From Gammaproteobacteria bacterium (GTDB taxonomy: Bacteria > Pseudomonadota > Gammaproteobacteria > Nitrosococcales > Methylophagaceae): 64,000 bases of DNA. Under the pieces are notes generated by a model that was not told the origin of the DNA, searched no databases, and saw only the letters and a list, made by a program, of their open reading frames with translations. A program made the translations under genes and the position numbers. The stretch spans positions 1 to 64,000 of the forward strand of contig JACUUH010000003.1 of the NCBI GenBank assembly GCA_014859375.1, read 5' to 3'. This document shows, piece by piece, positions 37,512-45,657 of this stretch (position 1 is its first letter; each line of letters opens with the position of its first letter).

Positions 37512-39026
37512 ATGACGGGTTTTTCAGATGAGTTGGCGTTGATACTGTCATCAGCAATAAAGCTGTTTTCAGTTTTAATGCTTATTACACTTATTGTTTT
37601 TATTGTCTGGCTGATTGCTGCTTATATTATCGATCGCAGTCAAACCCAACAAACTATTCGCCATAATTACCCTGTTATCGGTCGCTTTCGCTATTTTTTT
37701 GAGCATCTTGGCGAATTTTTTCGACAATATTTCTTTGCAATGGATCGAGAAGAATTGCCTTTCAACCGTGCTCAACGTTCTTGGGTCTATCGTGCATCAA
37801 AAGACATAGATAGCACCGTTGCATTCGGTTCTACCGATAATATTCATGGTGCTGACAGAGTGTTATTTGTAAATTGTTTTTTTCCGACTTTAGGCCAAGA
37901 TGCCGTTCCAATAACACCCGTGACGATTGGTGAAGCCTGCCAATATCCTTACAGTGCAATATCGCTGATAAATATTTCAGGTATGAGTTATGGCGCTATC
38001 TCAAAACCTGCAATATTAGCTTTGTCCGCTGGCGCAAAAATGGCTGGTTGTTGGTTAAATACAGGCGAAGGTAGTTTGTCACCCTATCATCTTGAGGGTG
38101 GTGCCGATATTGTCTTTCAAATTGGAACTGCCAAAAATGGTGTGCGTAATGTCAATGGCGATCTGAGTGATGAAAAGCTGCTTGAAATTGCCGCTCATCC
38201 ACAGGTTAAGATGTTTGAAATCAAAGTCAGTCAGGGTGCAAAACCGGGCAAAGGGGGTATTTTGCCCGGTGATAAGGTTACAGCTGAAATTGCCAAAATC
38301 CGTGGTATAGAAATTGGGAAAGATGCATTAAGCCCTAATCGTCATGTTGATATTACTAGTTTTAATGATCTACTTGTGATGATAAATCATGTTCGCAAAG
38401 TCACTGGCAAACCCACCGGTTTTAAGATGGTGCTGGGGGCACCGGATCAGCTTGATGATCTATTCAGATTGGTTAAGCGGCAAGGTTTAGATTCTGCTCC
38501 TGACTTTATCACGATCGATGGTGCTGAGGGTGGAACAGGTGCTGCTCCAATGGCATTAATAGATTCAGTTGGTATGTCTCTTCGTGAAAGTTTGCCTATT
38601 CTGGTTGATAAATTGAATTATTACGGTCTGCATGACCGTATCAAAGTGATCGCATCGGGTAAATTGATCACTCCAGCGGCAGTTGCCTGGGCATTGTGCA
38701 TTGGTGCTGATTTCATCACTACAGCTCGAGGATTCATGTTTTCTTTAGGTTGTATACAAGCATTGCAATGTAATAAAAATACCTGTCCAACCGGTATTAC
38801 GACTCACAATATCAAATTGCAACATGGTTTAGATCCTGCTTCAAAATCGCTACGAGTAGCCAATTATGTAAAAAATCTGACCAAAGAAGTGGGCATTATC
38901 GCCCATTCCTGTGGTGTAACTAATCCTAGGGCGTTAAATCGATCACATGCACGGATCTCACAAGGCAATGGTAAAGCAATTGGCATGGATGAGCTTTATC
39001 CCAATGTTACGGCTGCTGAACAATAA
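37512..39026 (+). CDS. Membrane-anchored FMN-binding glutamate synthase family protein
   Basis: The 504-residue protein begins with a transmembrane helix (about 12-38, LFSVLMLITLIVFIVWLIAA) followed by a glutamate-synthase-type TIM barrel. It contains ISGMSYGAISKPAI, the FMN site region IDGAEGGTGAAP and the cysteines CIQALQCNKNTCP that in glutamate synthase bind a 3Fe-4S cluster. The glutaminase and GXGXG domains of true glutamate synthase are absent, so the reaction is unknown; related archaeal-type proteins are also uncharacterised. It is monocistronic, downstream of ilvA. Confidence 0.88.
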   Translation: MTGFSDELALILSSAIKLFSVLMLITLIVFIVWLIAAYIIDRSQTQQTIRHNYPVIGRFRYFFEHLGEFFRQYFFAMDREELPFNRAQRSWVYRASKDIDSTVAFGSTDNIHGADRVLFVNCFFPTLGQDAVPITPVTIGEACQYPYSAISLINISGMSYGAISKPAILALSAGAKMAGCWLNTGEGSLSPYHLEGGADIVFQIGTAKNGVRNVNGDLSDEKLLEIAAHPQVKMFEIKVSQGAKPGKGGILPGDKVTAEIAKIRGIEIGKDALSPNRHVDITSFNDLLVMINHVRKVTGKPTGFKMVLGAPDQLDDLFRLVKRQGLDSAPDFITIDGAEGGTGAAPMALIDSVGMSLRESLPILVDKLNYYGLHDRIKVIASGKLITPAAVAWALCIGADFITTARGFMFSLGCIQALQCNKNTCPTGITTHNIKLQHGLDPASKSLRVANYVKNLTKEVGIIAHSCGVTNPRALNRSHARISQGNGKAIGMDELYPNVTAAEQ

Positions 39027-39031
39027 TACGG

Positions 39032-39724
39032 TTAATCTGAAAGCAATTCGATCGTTCCGTTGATATGAACGCTGACATTATCAGTGCCTGCTGCCAGGGC
39101 TGGTGGTGCAGATTCAGCATCTGCCAGCATCATAACGCGACCCATTTTGGCTTGTGGTTGATAATAATTACTGTCAATAGTGACATTGACAAGCTCATAG
39201 TCTGCTTTATCAAATTGTTGCGCTATCATCTTGGCTTTATTTTTAAAGTTGCTGATTGCCTGTTTTGTTAACTCGTCTTTTATGTCATCAATTGCTTGCT
39301 CGGAAATACTAAAGGTCATTGATTGTACGGTTGCCAATTCATTTAACTGACCGACAAATTCAGCTAAGGCATCGAAGTCTTGGCTGGTCAACATAAGGTT
39401 TTGACTTACCTGCCATGATTCAATGACACCATTTTTATAGATAGGTTGGGTCGTGTAGCTGCTTGTTTTGGTTTTAATGGCATTAAAGGCATGAGATTTT
39501 TCGAGGATCATAGCCATCTTTTTATTAACCTGATTTGCTAGCTTTGCGGTATTTCTACCGGATTGTTGCACCATTAAATGTGCCGTTAGCTGATCATTAG
39601 CAAGCTGTTGTGAGGCCGAAGCCTGGATAGTAATCTGATTGTACCGTGGCATTTGTTCGGCGTGTGCTGGACTAGTCAAAACTGCAACTAATAGGCTTAG
39701 TGTAAAAATACGAAAAACGGTCAT
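39032..39724 (-). CDS. SIMPL (DUF541) domain secreted protein
   Basis: About 230 residues: signal peptide ending AHAEQ, then one SIMPL/DUF541 domain, with the opening YNQITIQASASQQLANDQL and a C-terminal DNVSVHINGTIELL. Family members (YggE-type, periplasmic) are linked to oxidative-stress responses but have no defined activity. The ATG at 39724 has AAGGA eight bases upstream and is preferred over that at 39745. It is convergent with the FMN protein. Confidence 0.85.
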   Translation of the reverse strand: MTVFRIFTLSLLVAVLTSPAHAEQMPRYNQITIQASASQQLANDQLTAHLMVQQSGRNTAKLANQVNKKMAMILEKSHAFNAIKTKTSSYTTQPIYKNGVIESWQVSQNLMLTSQDFDALAEFVGQLNELATVQSMTFSISEQAIDDIKDELTKQAISNFKNKAKMIAQQFDKADYELVNVTIDSNYYQPQAKMGRVMMLADAESAPPALAAGTDNVSVHINGTIELLSD

Positions 39725-39902
39725 GTTTTTATTCCTTGTTGTCATTGGCTTACTATCGAGACTGTGGGTTGAATAAAATAGTTCAACTAGTTAGCGCTGA
39801 TTAAATTAGTGCATTATCTCACCGATTGCTAGCTGATTAGGACTTTCGGAAATCAGGTATTATTATGTTTTAATCGCAATCTAAATAAATTCGAATTAAT
39901 CA

Positions 39903-39919
39903 AACCGTGTCACACGGTT
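39903..39919. promoter_or_regulatory. 17-bp inverted repeat upstream of pgl
   Basis: AACCGTGTCACACGGTT has perfect 7-bp arms around 3 bases, about 50 bp before the pgl start and followed by AT-rich sequence with a TTATAC -10-like element. It could be an operator controlling the pgl-glk pair. It does not match the HexR consensus as I know it. Elsewhere in 39746-39968 I see nothing definite. Confidence 0.4.
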
Positions 39920-39968
39920 AACTATACCTAAATTATACGGTATGTTTTTGTAAAAATTGAGGAAAGAA

Positions 39969-40679
39969 ATGAAACCTGAACAAAAAATCCTGGCAGATTC
40001 TGCCAGCTTAATTGACGCTGCAGCAGAACACTTTGTCGCAGCAGCGCGTGCAGCAATTGCCAAGCGAGGTGTATTTCATGTTGCATTAGCAGGCGGCTCA
40101 ACACCCAAAGGTTTATATCAAAAATTAGCAACATCACCTTATATGGAACAAATTGATTGGGCACGGGTGAATTTATTTTTTGGTGATGAACGTTGTGTGT
40201 TGCCAACACATGCGGATAGTAATTTTAAAATGGTACGCGAAGCGATGATTGATCGCTTACCTATTCCTCATAAAAATGTACATCGTATGCCAACAGAAGA
40301 GGGCGTGGCCCCTGATGTTGCAATACGCTATGGACGAAAAATGCAAGAAGTGTTGGCTGATGCACCGCTTGATTTGGTGTTGTTAGGCTTAGGTTCTGAT
40401 GGTCATATCGCATCACTATTCCCTGAAACCGCAGCCTTGGAGGTTGTCGATGCGATGACAACCAGTGTTTATGTCGAAAAATTTGATTCATGGCGAGTCA
40501 CCATGACCTATCCAGTTATTAATACAGCGCGTCAGGTGATTGTGTTTATAGCAGGCCAAGCCAAAGCAGATATCGTTAAAGATATCACTACCGGTGCTGT
40601 ACAAGGCTTACCTGTTCAGCGCTTAGATCCGCAAGGTGAGTATTACTGGTTTATGGATGCAGCGGCAGCAGGTCAATAA
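39969..40679 (+). CDS. pgl: 6-phosphogluconolactonase (DevB/SOL type)
   Basis: Hydrolyses 6-phosphogluconolactone to 6-phosphogluconate, between Zwf and Edd/Gnd. The 236-residue protein has ALAGGSTPKGLYQKL (sugar-phosphate binding), FFGDERCV, and LLGLGSDGHIASLFP, which holds the catalytic histidine. The ATG at 39969 follows GAGGA closely. glk follows after three bases. zwf and edd are not in the window, so the downstream route (oxidative pentose phosphate or Entner-Doudoroff) is not shown. Confidence 0.95.
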   Translation: MKPEQKILADSASLIDAAAEHFVAAARAAIAKRGVFHVALAGGSTPKGLYQKLATSPYMEQIDWARVNLFFGDERCVLPTHADSNFKMVREAMIDRLPIPHKNVHRMPTEEGVAPDVAIRYGRKMQEVLADAPLDLVLLGLGSDGHIASLFPETAALEVVDAMTTSVYVEKFDSWRVTMTYPVINTARQVIVFIAGQAKADIVKDITTGAVQGLPVQRLDPQGEYYWFMDAAAAGQ

Positions 40680-40682
40680 GTT

Positions 40683-41669
40683 ATGGCTTATATACTCGCA
40701 GTCGATATTGGTGGCACAAAAACACTATTTCAACTTAGTTCTGATAACAATGACATTGTTTTGGAATTGTCATTTGCCAGTGCAGGCTACGCGAGTTTTG
40801 ATGATGCATTATCAGCATTTTTAAGTCATGAAAAAATCAAATTGATATCGATAGCGCGGGCCTGTTTTGCGGTTGCAGGCCCGGTATTAGGACGTGATGC
40901 CTATGTAACCAATCTACCTTGGCAACTCAATGCTGATGACTTGGCGGAAAAGTTTAATATTGGTCACGTACAGCTATGTAATGACTTTGAGGCAGTGGGA
41001 TATGGTATTGATTATCTTACTGAAGAAGATATCGTTTCCTTACAACAGGGGCAGGCTGTACAGGGTACACCGCGCGCCGTTATCGGTGCTGGCACTGGTT
41101 TAGGTCAGGCTTTGCTGATACCTGTCAATGGTGATTGGCGGGTTTTGCCTACAGAAGGCGGTCATGTTGATTTTGCGCCAACCAGTAAAGTGCAAATTTT
41201 ATTGCTAGAACATATGATGGAACGATTTGGTCAGGTGTCATATGAGCGATTAGTGTCTGGTATAGGCTTAGTTTCAATTTATGAATTTTTGCGCGCATAC
41301 AGACAACATGATGAAGATCCTGCTTTACGCCAAGCAATGATCGAACATGATGCCAGTGCAGCGATTAGTGCTTATGCGTTGAATCATACTGATAGCCTAG
41401 CATCAGAAGCGCTGGAGTTGTTTATTACGATTTATGGATCACAAGCGGGCAATCTGGCCTTATCTGTCTTGCCTAGAGCCGGTTTATATATTGCCGGTGG
41501 TATTGCTGCTAAAAATTTACAACGGTTTCAAACTGGCGCGTTCATTAATGCGTTTAATGCAAAAGGCAAAATGGCCGAACTAGCTCAGACCATTCCAGTT
41601 AGATTAATTGTTCAACCTAAAGTGGGATTAATCGGTGCTCGACATTTAGCGCAACAAAGCGCTGTATAA
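40683..41669 (+). CDS. glk: Glucokinase
   Basis: Phosphorylates glucose with ATP. The 328-residue protein is of the proteobacterial Glk family (E. coli 321 residues). It opens with the phosphate loop LAVDIGGTKT, and has the substrate aspartate region LCNDFEAVGYG, GAGTGLGQALL, TEGGHVDFAP and the C-terminal IAGGIAAKN. It is not of the ROK type. It directly follows pgl and precedes apaG, with spacing suggesting co-transcription. Confidence 0.95.
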   Translation: MAYILAVDIGGTKTLFQLSSDNNDIVLELSFASAGYASFDDALSAFLSHEKIKLISIARACFAVAGPVLGRDAYVTNLPWQLNADDLAEKFNIGHVQLCNDFEAVGYGIDYLTEEDIVSLQQGQAVQGTPRAVIGAGTGLGQALLIPVNGDWRVLPTEGGHVDFAPTSKVQILLLEHMMERFGQVSYERLVSGIGLVSIYEFLRAYRQHDEDPALRQAMIEHDASAAISAYALNHTDSLASEALELFITIYGSQAGNLALSVLPRAGLYIAGGIAAKNLQRFQTGAFINAFNAKGKMAELAQTIPVRLIVQPKVGLIGARHLAQQSAV

Positions 41670-41676
41670 TACCAGT

Positions 41677-42060
41677 ATGACTATAGAAAAAAATAATGAC
41701 ATTTCTGTTGATGTGAAAGCGACCTATCTTGAGCAAGAATCAGAGCCTGCAAAGTCACGGTATTTGTTTTCCTACACCATCACAATTAAAAATAGTGGTC
41801 TGATATCAGCTCGACTATTATCACGTTATTGGAAAATAACAGGAGGTGACGGTCATGAACAAGAAGTTGAAGGTTATGGTGTTGTTGGGGTTCATCCTTA
41901 TTTAACTCATGACCAGGAGTTCACCTACACCAGTGCGGCAATGCTGGACACACCGGTGGGTATGATGCAAGGACACTATTTGATGGTGACGGATGATGGT
42001 GAGCGTTTTGAAGTTGATATTCCTGCTTTTACTTTAGCTGTTCCTCAAAGATTGCATTAA
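41677..42060 (+). CDS. apaG: ApaG protein (CO2+/MG2+ efflux-associated DUF525)
   Basis: A 127-residue fibronectin-III-like DUF525 protein, with YLEQESEPAKSRYLFSYTIT, the glycine-rich VEGYGVVGVHPYL and MQGHYLMVTDDGERFEVDIP, all typical of ApaG. It normally sits with ksgA and apaH, but here it follows glk. Function is uncertain; links to divalent cation handling are reported in enteric bacteria. Confidence 0.93.
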   Translation: MTIEKNNDISVDVKATYLEQESEPAKSRYLFSYTITIKNSGLISARLLSRYWKITGGDGHEQEVEGYGVVGVHPYLTHDQEFTYTSAAMLDTPVGMMQGHYLMVTDDGERFEVDIPAFTLAVPQRLH

Positions 42061-42062
42061 TC

Positions 42063-42677
42063 ATGTCGACGCGTAGCGAATTAAGAGCATGGTTTTTCTT
42101 GGTTCTATCGTTGTTAATTATTTCTGGCATTGATCCGGTTGCTGATCGCTTAACCTGGTTGTTAGAAACCTTCCCTACCATGATAGGTTTAGCAGTGTTG
42201 TTCAGATTTTATTCAACTTTTCCGCTGACGATACTGAGTTATCGATTGTTGGCGATATTTGGCCTTATTCTGATCATCGGTGGTTATTACACCTATGCTG
42301 AAAATCCATTGTTTAATTGGATTCAAGATCAATGGGACTTATCTCGAAATCATTATGATCGTTTAGGGCATTTTATGCAGGGTGTCGTACCAGCGATAGT
42401 TGGGCGAGAATTACTGTTAAGGACATCGCCTTTAAAGCCCGGCAAGTGGTTGTTTGCGATTGCCTGTGCGATCAGCTTATCGATTAGTGCATTTTATGAA
42501 CTGATTGAGTGGTGGGTTGCGTTGATTAATAAAGAAGCTGCAGAAGCATTTCTTGGAACACAGGGCGATGACTGGGATACACAGTGGGATATGTTTTTAG
42601 CGCTGACTGGTAGTATCTTGGCGCAATTGAGTCTGCGAAGGTATCATGATAAACAACTTAAGGATTTGATTCGCTGA
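42063..42677 (+). CDS. DUF2238 inner-membrane protein (YjdF-like)
   Basis: A 204-residue protein with about five membrane helices and the DUF2238 signatures DRLGHFMQGVVPAIVGREL, FYELIEWW and GTQGDDWDTQWDMFLA. It begins two bases after the apaG stop, so it is likely the last gene of the pgl-glk-apaG group, and overlaps the next gene convergently by 20 bases. No function is established for the family. Confidence 0.88.
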   Translation: MSTRSELRAWFFLVLSLLIISGIDPVADRLTWLLETFPTMIGLAVLFRFYSTFPLTILSYRLLAIFGLILIIGGYYTYAENPLFNWIQDQWDLSRNHYDRLGHFMQGVVPAIVGRELLLRTSPLKPGKWLFAIACAISLSISAFYELIEWWVALINKEAAEAFLGTQGDDWDTQWDMFLALTGSILAQLSLRRYHDKQLKDLIR

Positions 42678-43551
42678 CAACAATACAGTGATCAATTGAG
42701 TTAATTGCACATAATTGACCATTGGTCCAAATAGCATTATCAAAACGTGTATTTTTAAAAATACTACCGCCAATATTGGCATTACGCAGATCGGCAAATG
42801 ATAGATCTGCATCAGTTAGATCAGCATTACTTAAATCAGATTGTTTTAAATTAGCACCCAGCAATAATGCGTTTTGAAGTTGGCTATAGCTGAGATTGGT
42901 AAAACGTAAATCAGCATAGGCCAGATCAGCACCATTGAGTTTGCTGTTCATTAAATTAGAGCCAATAAGTTGGCTGTTGCGTAATTGCATTGCTGTTAAA
43001 TTTTTATTGTGAAGATCAATCTTCGGTTTTAAACAATTATTCCAATTAACTTCTGGTGCAGCTGGAGTAGTGCAATTGGGCAAAGGTGTCGGAAGCTGGC
43101 TAGGATAGATAAGTGCTAATACAATTGCCGCACCCAATATAGAAAATGTTGCAACCATAGGCCAAAAAATACGCTGTTTTTGATGCCGTAGTTTTTGCAT
43201 TGAAAGCGTATGTAATCGCCTATGTTCTATTTCTTGATCTGATTCTTCACAGCGACGCTCTTTTTGTTGACGTTTAATTGCAATTTCAGCGCTTTGTGTT
43301 GTGGTTTCACGTCGATCGAAGCCATTACGTTCATCAAGTTGTTTCTTAGTTTTTACATGTTGTTCACCATTATGTGGAGAATGTAATTCGGGTACATTTA
43401 AGATAGCTTGCCAGTGAGTTTGATTTTGACTGATTTCATCAGTCATGCGTAGACGACCAAGCGTTAGAGTATTGGTAATAATCGCGCTGGTGAAAGGACC
43501 TTTAATGACACCGTTTTTGCGGGTGTACCAGAGTATTTGTTTGTTTTCCAT
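42658..43551 (-). CDS. GYF-like (DUF4339) and pentapeptide-repeat membrane protein
   Basis: The 297-residue protein has three parts. Residues 1-55 (ILWYTRKNGVIKGPFTSAII) form a GYF_2/DUF4339-like domain, often a protein-interaction module. A charged linker and one transmembrane helix (about 130-148) follow. From about 180 to 280 there are pentapeptide repeats of A(D/N)Lxx type (LNGADLAYADLRF, ANLKQSDLSNADLTDADL), predicted to form a right-handed quadrilateral beta-helix outside the membrane. Target and function are unknown. It is divergent from the FliK-like gene. Confidence 0.8.
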   Translation of the reverse strand: MENKQILWYTRKNGVIKGPFTSAIITNTLTLGRLRMTDEISQNQTHWQAILNVPELHSPHNGEQHVKTKKQLDERNGFDRRETTTQSAEIAIKRQQKERRCEESDQEIEHRRLHTLSMQKLRHQKQRIFWPMVATFSILGAAIVLALIYPSQLPTPLPNCTTPAAPEVNWNNCLKPKIDLHNKNLTAMQLRNSQLIGSNLMNSKLNGADLAYADLRFTNLSYSQLQNALLLGANLKQSDLSNADLTDADLSFADLRNANIGGSIFKNTRFDNAIWTNGQLCAINSIDHCIVVSESNP

Positions 43552-43579
43552 TAGCCATTGTCTAACTTAATCACATGCT

Positions 43580-43588
43580 TGCTATACT
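43580..43588 (+). promoter_or_regulatory. Probable extended -10 promoter of the FliK-like gene
   Basis: TGCTATACT contains the -10-like TATACT with an upstream TG, 36 bases before the GTG start at 43625. A TTGTCT lies upstream but at a 19-bp spacing. It is a reasonable sigma-70 candidate for the FliK-like/FhlB-like pair. Confidence 0.45.
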
Positions 43589-43624
43589 AACACTGTAACT
43601 TCTTTATGTGGGCTGAAATTTATC

Positions 43625-45208
43625 GTGATTATTCAGCAATCTGCTCAAACTGCTATTGGCATCATTCAAGATAGTCCCAAGCAATTGCTTGCTGATTTAA
43701 CAGTTGGACAACGTTTAGAGGCTGTTATTATCAAATCGGCCTTGGCAGCGGAACGTGTTCAAATTCGACTGGCGGATAGTGTGTTAAACATTCGTACTCC
43801 TCAGGCATTGCAAAGTGGGCAAACAATTAAACTTGAGGTTGTGCTCGAACATGGCAAACCTGCGTTAAAGTTTATAGCGGCTGATCCCATTGTTAAGGCA
43901 ACTGACGCTTTGGCAAAGGCACAATCTAATTTGATTGATATGATTAAAATTGGTCAGCAACTGCCGGTGGAGGTGGTTAATATACTGGCTGATAATAAAA
44001 TACTGGTTCGGGCAGCATTAAATCAGCTTAAACAAGCCATTGAAGTTGATGTTTCACGGCTACTGAAGCAGTATAAAGTGGGTGATAAAGCTACGTTAGA
44101 AGTGGCTGGTCTTAAACCGTTACAGATCTATATTCAGCCTGATAACATTGCAAATAAACAGTATATTATCGCAGACAAAATACAGCAGCTAGTCAGGCAA
44201 CAGGGTGTTAAACCAAATTTAAGCCAGTTGATTGCGGCCTCTCAACAAGAACATGTTCCAGAGCCAGTAAAACGTGAAATTCAATCGTTGTTGCGTCATA
44301 CATTAGATAAATCAGCTTTGACCGAGGGCCATGCATTTAAGCAAGCGTTGATTAACTCGGGTGTTTTTACAGAAAAACAATTAATGTCAGATCCTGTAAC
44401 AATCAAGCAAGACTTTAAAGCCAATATTATCAAGCTGATGGTGGTGCTTAAAACAGTGATTGATCAAGGAAATCTTGCAAACAATGATGAGCTAAGAAGC
44501 CTACTTAACAAGCTACCAGCTCAAGTTCAATCTGCTTTGGCTTCAACAGGTCGAACTCCGCAACAATTACTTAGTGTTTTATTATCGGCCAATCGATTAC
44601 CGACAGAAACATCATTGTCTCCTCCAGTTTCACCCATTATTTCCGATCCTAAACAGGCTGTTTTACTTACTCAGTTAATGACGGCGAGTTTAAATAAGCA
44701 ACTAGAGACTACGATCAGCCAACTTCAAATGCTGATGAAGGATATGGTAGCTGTTCATAATAAATTGCAACTTAATCAATTAGCGATGTTAAAAGAGCCT
44801 GATTCAACAGCGACCACAACACCAGCAAGTTGGTTATTTGATCTACCTATCAAAGATAAGCAAAATCTGGATTTAGTGCAGCTTAAAATTGATCGAGACA
44901 ACGATCATCGGCAATCTGAGCAGCAAGGTGAGGATATCTGGAATGTTAAGCTACGTTTAGACACGCAAAACCTTGGTCCTGTAGAGGCAACATTAACCCT
45001 AGATCAACAAGACTTAAAGATTGTGTTACGAGCAGAAAGGGCCAGCAGTGCAGTATTACTGGAACAGAATCTCCCACTCCTGCAACAGGCACTCGTTAAA
45101 ATGGACCTTACTATTTCGCATATAAGTTGCAGTTGTGGTGAGATTTCACCACGGTCATTAACTGAGAGTGCAATCCAGTCATCCTCTTTATTGGATGTAT
45201 CAGTATGA
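43625..45208 (+). CDS. Flagellar hook-length control (FliK) C-terminal domain protein
   Basis: The 527-residue protein has a long N-terminal region of lower complexity and a C-terminal Flg_hook domain (about 430-510: WNVKLRLDTQNLGPVEATL, then AVLLEQNLPLLQQAL), as in FliK. It starts at GTG 43625. It is separate from the main flagellar operon and paired with an FhlB-like gene, an arrangement I know beside flagellar clusters in pseudomonads. Whether it measures hook length itself or is a paralogue is unclear, since the usual fliK location is outside the window. Confidence 0.82.
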   Translation: MIIQQSAQTAIGIIQDSPKQLLADLTVGQRLEAVIIKSALAAERVQIRLADSVLNIRTPQALQSGQTIKLEVVLEHGKPALKFIAADPIVKATDALAKAQSNLIDMIKIGQQLPVEVVNILADNKILVRAALNQLKQAIEVDVSRLLKQYKVGDKATLEVAGLKPLQIYIQPDNIANKQYIIADKIQQLVRQQGVKPNLSQLIAASQQEHVPEPVKREIQSLLRHTLDKSALTEGHAFKQALINSGVFTEKQLMSDPVTIKQDFKANIIKLMVVLKTVIDQGNLANNDELRSLLNKLPAQVQSALASTGRTPQQLLSVLLSANRLPTETSLSPPVSPIISDPKQAVLLTQLMTASLNKQLETTISQLQMLMKDMVAVHNKLQLNQLAMLKEPDSTATTTPASWLFDLPIKDKQNLDLVQLKIDRDNDHRQSEQQGEDIWNVKLRLDTQNLGPVEATLTLDQQDLKIVLRAERASSAVLLEQNLPLLQQALVKMDLTISHISCSCGEISPRSLTESAIQSSSLLDVSV

Positions 45209-45492
45209 CTAATGATGAACCATTAAAAGCGATTGCCCTGCAATATGATGGTGAAAATGCACCGATAGTAACAGCGGCAGGTGAGGGTGCTATTGCCAAA
45301 GAAATCATACGAATTGCCAAGGAACATGGTGTTCCGTTACGTGAAGATGCCTCTTTAGCCGCATTATTAAGTGATTTGGATTTGGGTGATGAAATTCCTG
45401 AACATCTCTATCGAATCATTGCCGAAGTGATAGCGTATGCTTACCTGATTTCAGGTAAAGTCCCTGTTATTCAACAAAAAAATAAATCCTAA
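45205..45492 (+). CDS. FlhB C-terminal-like protein (EscU/YscU/HrcU family)
   Basis: A 95-residue protein similar to the cytoplasmic C-terminal part of FlhB. AIALQYDGENAPIVTAAGEG and IAKEIIRIAKEHGVPLRED match FlhB after its cleavage site, but the NPTH motif and the membrane domain are missing. Such proteins (FhlB/YlqH-like) can substitute for the FlhB C-terminal fragment in some species. It overlaps the FliK-like gene by four bases. As FliK and the FlhB C-terminus interact during the export switch, the pair is functionally coherent. Confidence 0.88.
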   Translation: MTNDEPLKAIALQYDGENAPIVTAAGEGAIAKEIIRIAKEHGVPLREDASLAALLSDLDLGDEIPEHLYRIIAEVIAYAYLISGKVPVIQQKNKS

Positions 45493-45657
45493 TCATTCAA
45501 TTATCGAAGCTAACTTTGCTGTCGCAAGTAGTGTCAAAAATACAACACTTTATAAGTTGCATTATAAAAAATGCATTAAGTATTGATTTTAATAAATAAA
45601 ACGGATATTGTCTTTTGTAGCTAAACGTGACGTTAGTAATAATAGTGAACGAGAACC

